A stretch of 64,000 nucleotides of DNA, taken from assembly GCF_003286085.1 (NCBI RefSeq), contig NW_020825356.1, positions 372,001 to 436,000 of the forward strand, given 5' to 3'. Position 1 is the stretch's first letter. The number at the start of each line of letters is the position of its first letter. The DNA is from Drosophila persimilis (lineage: Eukaryota > Arthropoda > Insecta > Diptera > Drosophilidae). The notes under the pieces were generated by a model. It saw nothing but the letters and a program-made list of their open reading frames with translations, had not been told where the DNA came from and searched no databases. Below are positions 21,158 to 62,677 of the stretch, in pieces. Made by a program: the position numbers and the translations under genes.

Positions 21158-24100
21158 GAACTATAACCGCGACCAAATATCCCCCCATCCCCTAACCAGA
21201 GAACACCTTCCGTATCCAATCCCATAGCAGCCACAACACTGGACGAGGACAACCCATAAGCAATTCGGACAGTATTACAATGGTACAAGAACTAAATATA
21301 TATATAAAACCCATATATATATATATATATATATACATATATATATACACTTCGATATACAAACTAAAGAGGAAATATAGATCTATATTCTATATTATAT
21401 GTTTAGCCTTAACGATCCCCCAAAATGGAAACCAAAGAAGAAAGAAACCCAAATATAGTATACATATATAAAGTAAAACATTCAAATAGGATATATATAC
21501 TATATATATTTCCAAGTAGATTTAAAGGAAAAACTACAACTAAACCAAAAACAACACACAAAATAGTTAGAGAGTTCCTCCACCCATGTTCCAGTATCAG
21601 CTCTGTATGGTTTCGCTTTCGTTTATTTTTGATTGCCTACTACGAAACCTGGCAAAAGAGCAAACCACTGGGAAATTTATATCTCAACGATGGCAGTCCG
21701 CTTATTTCTCAGAGGATAATGCTAGGATCTTTTTGAACTCTTAGAGAAACCAATTCTAGTGGGATTTTGATCTGCCGATTTCAGGCGTTATTTTATTGCC
21801 ATTCTTGCTTCATTTTGCTAGGACTTAGATTAATAAGAAGGTACTAATAAGTACTATGTATATAGGTGTTTGAGTGCTTGATTGATGGATGGTTGAGAAA
21901 TTGGTGTCTGCGTGCGTGCGTGCGAGCCAGATGATGATTCCCACATTAAACCGTCCTAAAAAACGTCCATGCCATCACGAGCATGTTTCTTCAGTGTCTG
22001 TATCTATATCTCAATATTAGAATTTACCATTTTTTCACCGTATAGGTGTACCGATCGATCAGTTTTTGTTTCTGGAACATTGTGGCAGGGACGGGCTCTC
22101 TCTATAAAAATGTATATACCTCTTATTATTAGAGACTATGGAACATATACATACATATATATTTTAAGTACGTATATATATATATACACACAGAAATATA
22201 CATAGTTATATATACATATATATTGATATATATATATGAACTAGTATAATGAAAACCGAAAGCTTTAATAACTGATATAGAAAACTATTTAAGAAACGTT
22301 TTAAATACTAATCGATTCGGACAAATGTTTTGAAATAGAAAGGGCAACCATTTCAAAAGGCACAGACATGCCTAAAACACATACGTACATTACATGCAAA
22401 CACATACACACAAACATACACATACAAAAATCATACATACATATATATCTATATATAGAGCTTATAATATGCATAGATTAGCGATTTACTTGTTGAAAAA
22501 CCCTCAGTTTGTGCTGTTGAGCCTATCTAAGCGTTAGTCAAACCTATCTAAAACTTAGACTAGATGCCTAGTCCCAATACTATGCGATTTTTATCCCCAG
22601 AAAAACACCCTCCCCTTCGGTTTCGTTTGCCTAATCTCACGCTTGCAGTCTTTGTCCCCCGTTTCCGTCCCCATCGCATTCCCGTGCTCATCTGATTCAT
22701 CATACACGATCCCTAATTGAGAACTATTTCGATATAATAAAGGCAACTCTAACACTTAAGTAGATTAGTGCAGTTCTAGATCAATTTCGAAACCGAAACC
22801 GAAACACAAGCCGTAAGCTTAAAGCTGCTTAAAAGTATCTCTTAAGCGAAAACCAAACCAAAGAAAATCTAAACAAAGGAACAGATAGTTAGGTTTGTTT
22901 TGTTAACACTTTTTCTTCATTTGTTTACCCATCGATCTACTTGTTGCTCTAGCCTAATGCTAAACTAAAGAAAACGAACCGAGACAGTTGCAGTTGCAGG
23001 TCCTAGAATCAGGCCAAATCAGTCACTCAATTCAGAGTAGCCAGCAAGTATAGTCAGTAGAGAAGTTAACCCTAACAGCAGGCACCAATAGAGCGTTTCG
23101 TAGCGACAACTTACTTAGCAGCAAAAGACAACGTAACTGTACTCGGAAACTTATCCCCGAACTTACTGCTATCGCAATCGCTATGGCTAAGGCTATCGAT
23201 AACATCGATAGGTCTTGTATTGTAATTAGCGCACTAAGGCACACGCACACACAGATACACATACAGATACACGCCACACATACACATGCGTACTTCAACG
23301 AAAAACTAACTAAACGGATACTATATCTACTTATCTACTACCTGTAGTTAGCCACAAACAAACACAAAACTGAAATTCAAGGAACAAATACTCAAAAATG
23401 GGTTCAATATAACAAAACAAAACAAAACAAAGAACAAGAACAACTAAAAATGGATCACAGCCAGCTATGCAGTCCAACTAAATCTAATAAGACAAAAAAC
23501 GAAAAACGAGAAGCACAAAACTTAAGTAATAAAAATAGTTACAACTAGACGGAGGAGTAGCAGGAAGGCTTACGAAGAAAGGAGGGACGTAGATGGAAGT
23601 AGATGGGGAAGATGGAAGCAAGGACACAAGGCCAAAGAAGATGAACTTACCTTATAAGGAAACGAATTTTTTGATTTACTTTATTGGTATCTATTGGGTT
23701 TCTTTGTTATTGAATGCCAAGTTTAAATGCAAAATGAAACCATTTCAATTGAATTACATACGCCAGGGACCACAAAACGTTTTTTTTTCTCTCTCTTTTT
23801 TATAAAAACGTGAAGTACTCGTAATGTGTAGACACAAAGGGAAAACCTAGCAAAATCGAATTATAATAAAACCATATAAAGAATGTTTATAGAGAAATGG
23901 GGAAATCCAGTTAGGGGTATTTCCAGAGAGGATCATTTAGCGTGGATCATATCCCCAAAAGCCAACATATAGCTATCCCCTCGACCCGACCCGACCCGAC
24001 CCAACCCAAACCGCCCCGCCCCGCCCGCATCCAGGGCCCATTTCGATATAGCTTTTTTCGTACAACTCACTCTCAGTTCAATTGTTGCCAACCAACGAAA

Positions 24101-24900
24101 CACTGTGAGTCAATTATGTATATGGATCAGTTTTAAAAATTGTTTTTAACGTGCCCCCGATTATTGGAGATAAAGGAGTAGGAGAAGGAAAAAAGAAGGA
24201 GAAGAAGAAGAGGAAGATGAAGAAAGAAACCAATTATAAATTACTCTGTGTATTATATTAAATTACTCGCAAAATACCGCGATCTGTTGTCGTTGTTGAT
24301 TTTAAATTTTAAATTGCTCGTCTTTAAGTTACCGATATTTTTGTACATTAGTTTAAGGTAGCGCATAAAGAGTCCCAAACGAGTATTAAGTAAAAAATGC
24401 ATACATAATTGTATAAATACGAGTACATATATTTTTTTTTCCTCCTAATTGCTAATTTCGCAATGTTGACAGATACTAAACAGCATGTACTTATAGTGAA
24501 AATTATATGCAAAAATGAAAAATGATAAATTAAACTAAACTAAAAGGAATACCTAAACCAAACAAAGAAATTAGCACATGTTAAAGAGCCGCAAATAAAT
24601 GAAGAACAAATGGGAAATACATACGCGTATGTACATATGTACGATGAAAGACAGAGAACTGCGAACTTGCCTTCGGTTGCGAGTTAATTTTTAGTGTGCC
24701 AAATCTACATCATATCAACTTTTACTCACCATAAGGTATGATGTTGCTAAAATAATACGAACATAGATACGAACACTAAACCAAGAGAAACCGATGCAAG
24801 TGACGTACTCGTAAAACCCAGTGCAACCAAGGTGAAATATGAAAGAAAAGAACAAACATACAAACGTATTTAAATAAAAGAAAGAGAAAAACCAAAAAAC
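21158..24900 (+). other. Probable long 3' UTR of Cngl
   Basis: AT-rich, A-tract-rich sequence without credible ORFs, carrying AT repeats (21312-21350, 22160-22240) and several AATAAA hexamers (near 22736, 23529, 23863, 24593 and 24874). A CCCGA repeat lies at 23982-24006. Which polyadenylation site is used cannot be told. The extent is inferred from composition, which changes near 24.9 kb. Confidence 0.5.
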
Positions 24901-27900
24901 ATTACAAAGAAAGCCACAATCTATCTGCTTATTGAATGGGGCAAGGAATGGCCATTTTCTTGGGCAATTTCGCAGACACGCGTGGCAACACTGTCTCCGC
25001 TTTCGATACACAAGCTTCCGGTTAACGGTAAGTGGCAGGGCACCCCTGGTGCCCTCTGTTGTCAGCGACAGAAAACTCAGGCAGCAGGACCTGCGTATTT
25101 CACTTGGAAAAGCAGTTGCGCGAGGCGAGGGTGGGTTCAGCGAACAGTGCTGCCACACTTACTCGGGGGAGGGTCTGGCAACGCTCTGTGTACAAGCTTT
25201 TATCATCCCCCAGCGATGCTGCCACTGCCATTGCCGCTGTCGCTGGCTGCTTCTACTGCTGCCTCTCTGCCACGGACAGCTTCTGCTGCTCTGAGCAGAA
25301 ATTCTTGAACGCCACAGCACACGGGACACGGACGCGGCAACGACAACAGCAACAGCAACGGCAACGGCATCGGCAACGGCTGGCCCCAGGCATAACAGCA
25401 AAAAAACAGCACAAATAGTTTACATTTGTTTGCTTTTGTTCGTTGGTTTTTTTGTGATTGTTTTCGTTGTTTTTTCCTCTAGTTTTTTGTGGTGTGTGTC
25501 TGTCTGTGTCCGTGCCATGTACCCGTCGTATATTTATACAACAGTCGCGAAACCTGTGCGCAGAATTGTCTCAATTAAAGCAAAGTTACATTTCGGAATC
25601 CAATTCCAATTCAAATTCCTATTGCCATTCTGATTACGTTGGCTGTGAATTCACTGTGTGTGGCATGTAGCGGGATTTTGTTTGCTCTCCTGTAAACAGT
25701 GGGTGGTGGGTGTGTAGTGTGTAGAGTGTGTGTGTCTGTGTCTGTGTCTGTGCCTAAGGCCATCCGCTTGCCGAGGAGCGAAAGGGGTAGGCCAGAGGAA
25801 TAACCATCGGTATCGGTAAGTCAAATATCACCGCACAATCGCAGAACCAGAGAACAGACCCGAAAGTTATTTGTTTACATTTTCCCGACATGCGTGTGGG
25901 CTATTTCAGGGGGCCAGTGTAGGGGGAAATCTTTGTCTAGAACGAAATCAGAACAGCAAAACACCAGAACATTAGAAAACACAAAGAAAACAGACATGTA
26001 CTCATATACTGGGTGAAATCGGCTCTGCATAGTTCTTTTGTTTATTTCATTCGAAAATTGTGCACTCAAAATCGTATTCGCACTTATAGCTCCCCCCTTT
26101 TGGGTCAGACGTCACCGTCTCCCCCGATGATGATTGTGCGAGTGAATCCCCCTCTTTGAAGGTGATTATTCCGCACATTTGTTCGGATCTGGCTTGGATC
26201 AGGGGTCGCATGGAAAATGCATATTTATAGGTGGGACTGGGGTTTGGGTTGGGGCTTGGCTCCCCTACCCATCCTACTTATATTTATTATGTAAAATTTG
26301 TTCGCTCTGCTCTTCTCATCTCTTCACTACTCTGTTTGGCTTTGTTCTCTGGCCTGATTTTGGGGCAGGGCTGGGTCCCACCTGGAAGAGGGATTCACGA
26401 GCTATTGTCGCTGACTGTGGCGATGTGCGTGGCTTTTGTCTGATTTATGCCCTACAAGAATCAAATTATTGTTCGTCTTTGCCCCTGCCACGGGACCTCC
26501 AGCCCTAGTCCTCCCTTTCCCTTCCGCATCTCATTTTCTATTATATTTCTCTATTTCCATTCGGCAGCCTCGACATTTCATTTCATTATGTAGTCAACAT
26601 TCTTTTTATTCTGTTCTCCCTTTTACTCCACAGCATGAACTAGTTTCGGGTGGTGGTGGGTTGCCCGAGAAGTTTCGCGGTGTGTGGAGTGAGCGGCAAC
26701 CTCCACCTATCCTTCGATATCGTCTATCGTCATCTCCGGTTCGCCTGGGGTCTTGGCAAGGGGATCAGCAGGAAGGGGGTTCTGCCCACAGTCATTTGAG
26801 GCAAAGGTTTATCAACTCTTGAAGGATCTCTCGAGCCAAGGACAAGGGTTGGCTGGTTGGCTTCTTGGCTGGTTGGAGCACCCCTCGCACACTTTGCCCA
26901 GCTGTTGCATAAATTTTCGCATTTAGCTGCTTGTCTTCTATGTATGTGTTTGAGTGTATGCGCATGTATGTGAGTATCTGTGTATCTGGGCATGGGTATG
27001 GGTGTGTTTTTGTGGATTTCGTGAGCGTTTTATGCAGCTCAAGGAATTTCGTTGTTCGTAGAAGCCATGACAAGGCTTTTCGTTTCTTGTTCTTTGCTGC
27101 TCCTCTATACCCTTCCCTAAAGGGTATACAGAACTTTTCACCACACCTAACTGAGTCCCATCTTAAGCTTCCTCTGGTCATTAATTGGGCCAGATCCTGA
27201 CCCATTTCGGTTGGGTGTGTCTTTCTTGACATTGATTGATGAGAAAATTATTTCTGCGTTTAAAATTTTATTGCACAATTATGAGCCCAATTTAGGGGAA
27301 TATATTTTTGGAAATACATATGTACATGTACATATATGTATGTATATATAGATATATATTAAATTTACACTTTATTATGATTATGAAATTTACTAATGAC
27401 CATAGCCAACGTTTCTGTGGAAATTAGGTATTTTTCCAAAATTTCTTAGTTTTCGCTAAAAAAAAATATTAAATTCCAATTCGAAACTGCGTAAGAAGTT
27501 TCCTGAAGAAGTATTTTCATTAAAAACGAATTAAAACCAACAGCAAATTTGATTGAAGTTAATTTAAATTGTAATAGAATAGAAATGTGATCTTAGCCTA
27601 GCCGAGTATCACCCATAGATCCATATTTGTGGAATCTATCTCCCCCACACCCATTGGGTGGCCTTTCTTGGTCACTGGAGTGTCTGTCGCCTAAAACTCA
27701 TCTCGCAACCTCTGATGGTATGCTGAGTCGACGACGCCTACGAATTGAAGTGAATTGAAGCATGTAAAAGCAGGAATGGACAAGTTTAGGTAATGCCGTG
27801 TGATAATCGGACTCGTGAGTACGATCATACCCGAGCAGAGTAGCACGATAAAAGAGAGTGAGGAAGCGTAGCTTTCGTACGAGGAAGATTCGGGTCTGTA

Positions 27901-28890
27901 CATAAGTATTGTACATACTTTGTCATAGTTTTCTTTCTTTTTAATGACCTAAATCATACATATAGATAAAGAACTTACTCTACAGAACATTTATAACATT
28001 TTTCTTAATTATTTCTTTTCTTATTTCTATTCTTATCAATTAAAGGTTAAGCCTGTATTAAGGAATGTCAGCCAAAATATCATTTTTTTATTCATTATTA
28101 TTTGCATATAATTAATATTGTTCCACAGCTACCGAAGCATTGGTGGTAGTTACATTAGGGGCCATGCCAACCTTGTTCCCTGCATTGGGGAAGGTCGGGT
28201 GGGCATCGAGGAATTCGTGATCTCCTACTACTATCATCAGAAACTTATAAACGCGACTAGCGGATTCCTTCTTGCCATCTATGTTTGTTTTCTTTGAATA
28301 AGTGGGGTCTGTTTGGAGTGCACTTAACTTGATATAATATGGCAAGCTTAAGGACATATAGGGATGAAGAGCCCATATCAAACCTCATTTTCTAACTTGC
28401 AAAGGTATATAGAAATCGCCTTTACCGACAATATTGTAGGGTGAAAACTTTCCTACTCGGCTTTCCACCGCTTTTCATTTGGGGCTCAAGTACGGTCCTG
28501 TTTCCGCTGCTGTCACTGCTGTGTTGGGTTGTTCGGGGTTACCAAGAGAGGCCGCACCAGTCTCAGGCCCAGGCCCTGTCCCGCAAAAATTCGAGAGTGG
28601 AAATGGCTGTCGATGGGGCCTAGGCCTTGCGCATTTGTTTCGTTGTCATAACAAAATCAACAGAAGCAGAAATTGAAATTGTTTCCCGTTCGGTTCGGGG
28701 CTTTGGCTCAGACAGACCGACAGACAGACAGGTGGACGGATGGACAGAGAAAGTCGGGGATAGGAGAGAGAATAATTGACTTCATTAATGCGAACATAGT
28801 CATTTGAATTATTTTTACATATTGGATTCAATAAACCCAATATACTACAGCATGTCCGTGTTCCGCTTTCAGTAATGCAAAGACGGCGTT
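24901..28890. other. Intergenic sequence and CG9164 leader
   Basis: No gene supported. It contains GCAACG/GGCAAC repeats (25320-25380), GT-rich runs (25695-25760) and an ATACCC...GGGTAT inverted repeat (27107-27128). Immediately before CG9164 a CCGCTTTCAG acceptor (ending 28872) suggests a 5' UTR intron. Confidence 0.45.
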
Positions 28891-29025
28891 ATGGCACTAC
28901 AAGGCTGGCGCTTTTTCGGTGTCTCGGCGACCATCATCATCTACATAGGCGGCGTCCTGTTCCTCTCCATGAACAACATACCCGGATCGCATCCGAAACG
29001 ACCTCGCATCGAACGTTTTGCCGAG
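28891..29025 (+). CDS. CG9164: CG9164 exon 1 (signal anchor)
   Basis: 45 codons, phase 0 exit at GAG, then GTAAGT. It contains the short cytoplasmic tail, the transmembrane anchor and the start of the stem. Confidence 0.92.
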
Positions 29026-30047
29026 GTAAGTCTCCGTCCCCTCCTCACTCCACCTACTGATCACTCCTTACTCACTTTCATGCTATACTTCGCCAACAGT
29101 TTCCCAGCTTTCATAGTCCTCGGTTTCCCATGCCCAGCCGCAAGATGACCATTCGCTGGTGTCGCGACCTGAAGTACATGAATCGAGATCTTCCAAACTA
29201 CACAGACTACAGGGCCGATTTCTATAGTGAGTACTAATCGAAGGAGCACTCCTCCACTGGATGGCAATATTCAAGCAAATCTTACATTCAACAGCACTGC
29301 CCAGCGATGTAAGCGCCAGCCTGCAGGCCTCGCCCATGCTGACGGCCTTGGCCAGTTTCCCGGGCAGTGGCAACACCTGGCTAAGATATCTGCTGCAGCA
29401 GGCTACGGGAATACTGACAGGCAGTATCTACAAAGACTACGGACTGCTCAAGACAGGCTTCCCCGCGGAGAACGTGTGTAACAGCTCAGTATTATTGGTA
29501 AAGACCCACGAATGGGGCGGCAAGTCCTGGGCCCCATTCGCCAAAGCAATCCTCCTGGTCCGGGACCCCGAGAAGGCGATCATAGCCGAATTCAATCGAC
29601 AGAGCGGAGGCCACATCGGCTTCGCCTCACCCGATCGCTACAAGCGTACAAAGGGTAAATGTGCGTGATAGATCCCCCAAGTGCTTGAAAAACTTTATTA
29701 ACTGGCTTCGTTTTCCTTTTGCAGATTGGCAGCAGTTCGTGAGCAATAAGCTCAAGGGCTGGGAGCTAATGAATCTCAGCTGGGCGCGCAATTTTACGGG
29801 CAGTATTAAAGTTGTATTCTACGACGACCTGGTGCACCACACGGAGCGCGAGCTGCGGGCCATTCTCGACTTCCTGCAGTTTCCCGTCGACGAGACGCTC
29901 TTGCGATGCGCCATTCTGCGCAAGGAAGGAATATTCCGACGAAAGAAGCGCCTGCTTTCCTTCGACCCTTACACAGAGGCCATGCGGGCCCAGGTTCAGG
30001 CCCGGAAACGCATCGTCTACAGCCTGCTAGGTCGTAAAGAGCACTAG
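28891..30047 (+). CDS. CG9164: CG9164, WSCD-family sulfotransferase (whole spliced gene)
   Basis: Predicted Golgi type II membrane sulfotransferase using PAPS. Exons are 28891-29025, 29100-29226, 29295-29654 and 29725-30047; the sum is 945 nt, 314 residues plus stop, phases consistent. Residues 8-26 form a single hydrophobic signal anchor ([17 protein letters not shown]). The PAPS 5'-phosphosulfate loop is [15 protein letters not shown] (residues 107-121) and the 3'-phosphate element is [19 protein letters not shown] near 173-191. The family includes vertebrate WSCD1/2, but the WSC domain itself is absent, as I recall for the fly protein. Start choice: the ATG at 28891 gives the signal anchor. 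An out-of-frame ATG lies 16 bases upstream. Acceptor substrate unknown from sequence. Confidence 0.92.
29100..29226 (+). CDS. CG9164: CG9164 exon 2 (stem region)
   Basis: Acceptor CCAACAG; encodes [17 protein letters not shown] and [15 protein letters not shown]. It exits in phase 1 at TATA, then GTGAGT. Confidence 0.9.
29295..29654 (+). CDS. CG9164: CG9164 exon 3 (PAPS-binding core)
   Basis: Acceptor TTCAACAG; holds [11 protein letters not shown] and VRDPEKA. It exits in phase 1 before GTAAAT. Two bases complete a Thr codon at the start. Confidence 0.9.
29725..30047 (+). CDS. CG9164: CG9164 exon 4 (C-terminal half)
   Basis: Acceptor TTTTGCAG; the split codon becomes GAT and the frame runs [19 protein letters not shown] through [10 protein letters not shown] and [15 protein letters not shown] to TAG at 30045. 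Confidence 0.92.
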
Positions 30048-31235
30048 AGTAGAACTAAAGCTATGTGATTATCATCTTTAGGATGGTTCTAAGAGAAGAT
30101 TTTGTGCAAAGAGATGAGCAAATCAAAGCAATGCAAATCGTACCACCAAATGACGCACAAACCAACCGGAATTGGTCACAGAACCCACACGCCGCCTACC
30201 GCATAGACAACTGCATCACATCACAAAACAATAACACTTGACATAGGACCATAGATCTCAATGGAATCTGGAATAGCTAGAATACTAAGTAGGCTTACGC
30301 GACCGCGACACCAAGCAAGTCTTCCCAAAGATCGAACCATCCCCACAGCCCTTCAAACATTGTTTCCAATCGTTTGCCGCCAGCTTAGCGCATTAGTTCA
30401 AATTTTTGTTGAATGTTTAGATATATGCATTAGCTTAGGTTCAATATATGAAGTATTTGTAGGCTATAGAAAATGATCGGATCGGATCGGAAGATCAATA
30501 GATCAGATCGGCTTGCGTATGCAACAAGGTATTATGATTCCTGAACGAATTTATGAAATTCATTATAGGCCATGTTGTGCTTCATTGCCCATCACCACAC
30601 CCAGTTCGTAATTACATTCACATCTCCGGTGTGCACATCGGGTTCCTCATTGCCACTGGTCCTCTTGGTCAAGCTGAACTCCCGTATTAGACTATCCTTG
30701 TAAAAAGTTTTATACACGACTCTACAAATAACATGTGAAGTACGAACGACTTCGAATGTATTAGATAATTGTACAAAAAAAAAAAACAAATCGCGAAAAA
30801 CGAACAGAAAATGAAATGAAAACAATGAACATGAAGTGAACTCAGAAAACAAAACTGAAATGTGTTTTCCTTGCTCTTCAGGGGTGGTGGGTTTGGAAAA
30901 GTCCCAATGACTCGGCGCTAGTCAAAGCTTTTATCAAGCTCAACTTCAATGTGCTTTTTGAAGCTATTTAGTGAAGTTATTGAAAGCTTTTAAAAGCTTT
31001 GAAGCATCCTGCTCCGTCGCATGGGACTTTGCTCATACGCCACACATAGATGGCGACACAAGCGCCAAATTAAAAATTACTCAAATTTTGATCATCAAAA
31101 TGAAAAAACCGGCAATATATATTGTAATTTTCTATCATTCTGCGTTTGCGGTTTCCTCGTATATTCAAAATTGTGTAAGCCACTGATTTTCGTTTTTTGT
31201 GTGTTATCCCAGACTTCTGGATACAAAATTTGCTT

Positions 31236-31330
31236 GCTCTAGTCTCTGAGATCTAGGAACGGACAGACCGACATGGCTATATCGACTCGGCTGTTGATGC
31301 TGATCTAGAATATATAAATACTTTATGGGG
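31236..31330. repeat. Remnant of a dispersed Drosophila repeat
   Basis: The run GATCTAGGAACGGACAGACC, then GACATGGCTATATCGACTCGG and CTGATCTAGAATATATAAAT followed by ACTTTATGGGGC, resembles a phrase I recall as common in Drosophila introns and attribute to an old transposon. A second, more diverged copy is at 45538-45615. Family name not assigned. Confidence 0.5.
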
Positions 31331-33154
31331 CTTTATGTACTTTATGTATGTACCGGCAAGGCTAAAAACCAAAGAAATATTTTATGAATATCTTTGCATC
31401 CATCTTTAAGGCAATAGATTGAAACTGGTCAAAGTGTGATGAGTTCTCGAAGAACCTGGAAGTCGTCACTTTTAACCAAATGTATACCTGCAGCCCAAAA
31501 CGCACACTGAAAAAAACTTGTATAATATTGTCCAGATCAGTGATTCTCCAGCACATCCATTGGGTATGAAGTGCTTTTATTAAATTGATTGAAACGGGAA
31601 AAGTATGGCAGATTGGTATAGGTAGGATAAGTGTGCAATATGAATCTGTAAATGCTAAGATGATCTTAATGATTCTGGGGTTTGCTTAAGGCTTCCAAAC
31701 TATAATCAACTGATCAATTCCAAATACAATACAAATGTATGTATTTGATGGGAGGAACTTACTCTACGAGGGACCCTGTTCGGTTGGTTCCGGTTCGGTC
31801 CAGTCATTGGATAACACCCTTTAAGAGATTTTGTATTTTGCATGCTTTTAACAGTTACAATACACTGCAACAACTAGGCCTCATCCATTGCACTTCAAAC
31901 TGACACAACTCCTCCTGCCCCCATTCGACCCCACCCTCGGCAGCTGGCAGTACCTGCAAAATATCCCTGACGCAAAACCCCACCTTCTCCCACCTTGTAT
32001 TCCCGCCCACTCGCACACCCACATCGACATGTACGCCCATTTTTGTTTTGGCATTGTTGGCCGTGTTGCCGTTTTGTGCCTTTTGTTTGAGCTGTGCTGC
32101 CCCTCTCCGCCCTTCCCCCTAGCACCCTGCCCCTCGCAGCACCTCGCTGCCTCGTTGCCTGTCCAAAAAATAAAGCAAAAATAAAGGTAAAATAAAAATA
32201 CAAAAAAAATTGTGCCATATGCCGGACGCGGGGCATTGCGATGCTCACTCGCTCGCTCGCTCTCAGGAAGCGACAGGGCCGTGGGCGAGCGGAGGAGGGG
32301 AAGGGTGCTTCTGCGGGGTGGTTGGGTCCGGATTTGGGCCTGGAACTGGAACTGGGCCTCCTGCTGCTCCCCGTGGCCCAGTGCGCAGTCGCCTGGCCGC
32401 ATTCTGTTGTCGCCACACTGGTATTGGCTTCGTCAAGTTTGCCGCGGCCGCCAGGTAGAGACAAAACGGCTCTGTCCAATTCCAGCTGAACGAAACTGCC
32501 GGCGTCGCTGCCAGCACAGCGACAGCGACCAATCGGAGCCGAGTGGCTGGCATTACATAAAGGACGTGGCTGCCATTTTGCAGGGGTGGATGGCGTGGGC
32601 CACGCCCACGCTGATAAATAATGAAAACATGTCGTCCGCCCCATTGAAAATAAACTCCGAAGTTAGCGAAACTCATCATAGAATTCTTTATCACAACACC
32701 ACGCGCGCTTGTCTAGTTGTGAAATCTGTTCGCTTGCGTTTAGTTTCGACCAAAGTTGAATGCGTTGAATGCGCTGAGTGCGGGCGGTAGCGGCAACGAG
32801 AAAACGAGACAAACAGCGACAACAAAAGGATATACCCGATATACACCCGGTCAGGATACATTAAGCGCGACACGAATAAGCGCATCCATCGAACAGCTGA
32901 GCGCTGAGCGCTGTGCCCAAGATCCGAGAGCTCACCTGAGCGACGGCTTTACACAATCCTCAGACCGAACCAGACCGACCGACAGACACATACAAAGACA
33001 TACCGATAGACTGGAACAAGCGGAAGCGGAAGACAGCTTTTGAGAACGGTACGGTACGAAAGAAGAAGCTCCGCTTGGCTCTGGAGCCCAGAGCTTGGCT
33101 TGGGCTTACGTACTCTACGACCGCAGAGAAAGGAGGACGAACCGCTGTCACAGC

Positions 33155-33260
33155 TAAACGTGAAGCAACGCAACGCAACGCAACGTAAGGCAACGAAACG
33201 CAACGATAAGCGTCAAACGTGAAACGTCAAACGGCAAACGTCTAACGTGAAACGGTAAAC
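33155..33260. repeat. CAACG / AAACGTGAAACGTC short tandem repeats in acj6 leader
   Basis: Irregular repeats of CAACG and then of AAACGTG/AAACGTC/AAACGGC units, about 700 bp upstream of the acj6 start codon. A purer version (TGAAACG repeated) occurs at 48981-49010. Confidence 0.7.
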
Positions 33261-33873
33261 AGTTCCCCACATGTGTGTGTGACGTCCACTCGTAGACCGT
33301 TCAACCGCTTAACCGATTCGATTCGATTCACCCTTGCACCCGCTGGCTGTCCTGGCGGCGGTAATCCAATTACAGTTCCGTGAGACCCACAAACAAATTC
33401 CGAACCGAACCGCTAACTGAATTTACCGTTGCGCGTGTTGTTGGCACCGACGGCACACGTGTGTGTCCTACCCGTGGGTCCTCCAGCGACAACGGAACGA
33501 CGCATTGTATGCAACATTTTTGTTTTTGTGCTTTTTTCTCAGTTTCAATCCGCGTCACACGAAAGCAGAGAAACTACCGCCCAAAGATAAAAGCCAACGA
33601 AAGCTAAACGAAATTCTCGAGTGCAGTGCTGAATCCAGAATCCAGATAATCGAAAAAGAATAAGAATAAGTATAAGAAAAATAATCAAATTATAAAGAAA
33701 AGCGAGCGCCGAGAGAGGGAGCGCGTAGAGAGATTAAGTGCATTTGAAATAGTTGATCCTGCATGCAGGACACGCGCTAAAATCGTCCAAGTAAGTGCTT
33801 CAAGATTTACTCGCCAACAACATTCGACGCCTCAAGGGCGTTCAAGCTGGAGGAGGATTTCGTCGGCGGCTGC

Positions 33874-62677
<28,804 letters not shown>

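Larger units (their letters stand above)
30048..33873 (+). other. CG9164 3' flank, intergenic DNA and acj6 leader
   Basis: No credible ORF. The first part is AT-rich 3' flank of CG9164. A dispersed-repeat remnant lies at 31236-31330. Long overlapping ORFs at 31.9-32.8 kb on both strands are GC-rich shadows without codon character. From about 32.7 kb the sequence probably includes the acj6 promoter and 5' UTR, with ACG-rich repeats at 33155-33260. I could not fix a transcription start. Confidence 0.45.

Noticed and set aside
31895..32790. Long overlapping ORFs on both strands (up to 249 codons) upstream of acj6
   Set aside because: GC-rich DNA with few stops in several frames at once, no codon preference, no start context and no family motif. 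It fits promoter/leader sequence.
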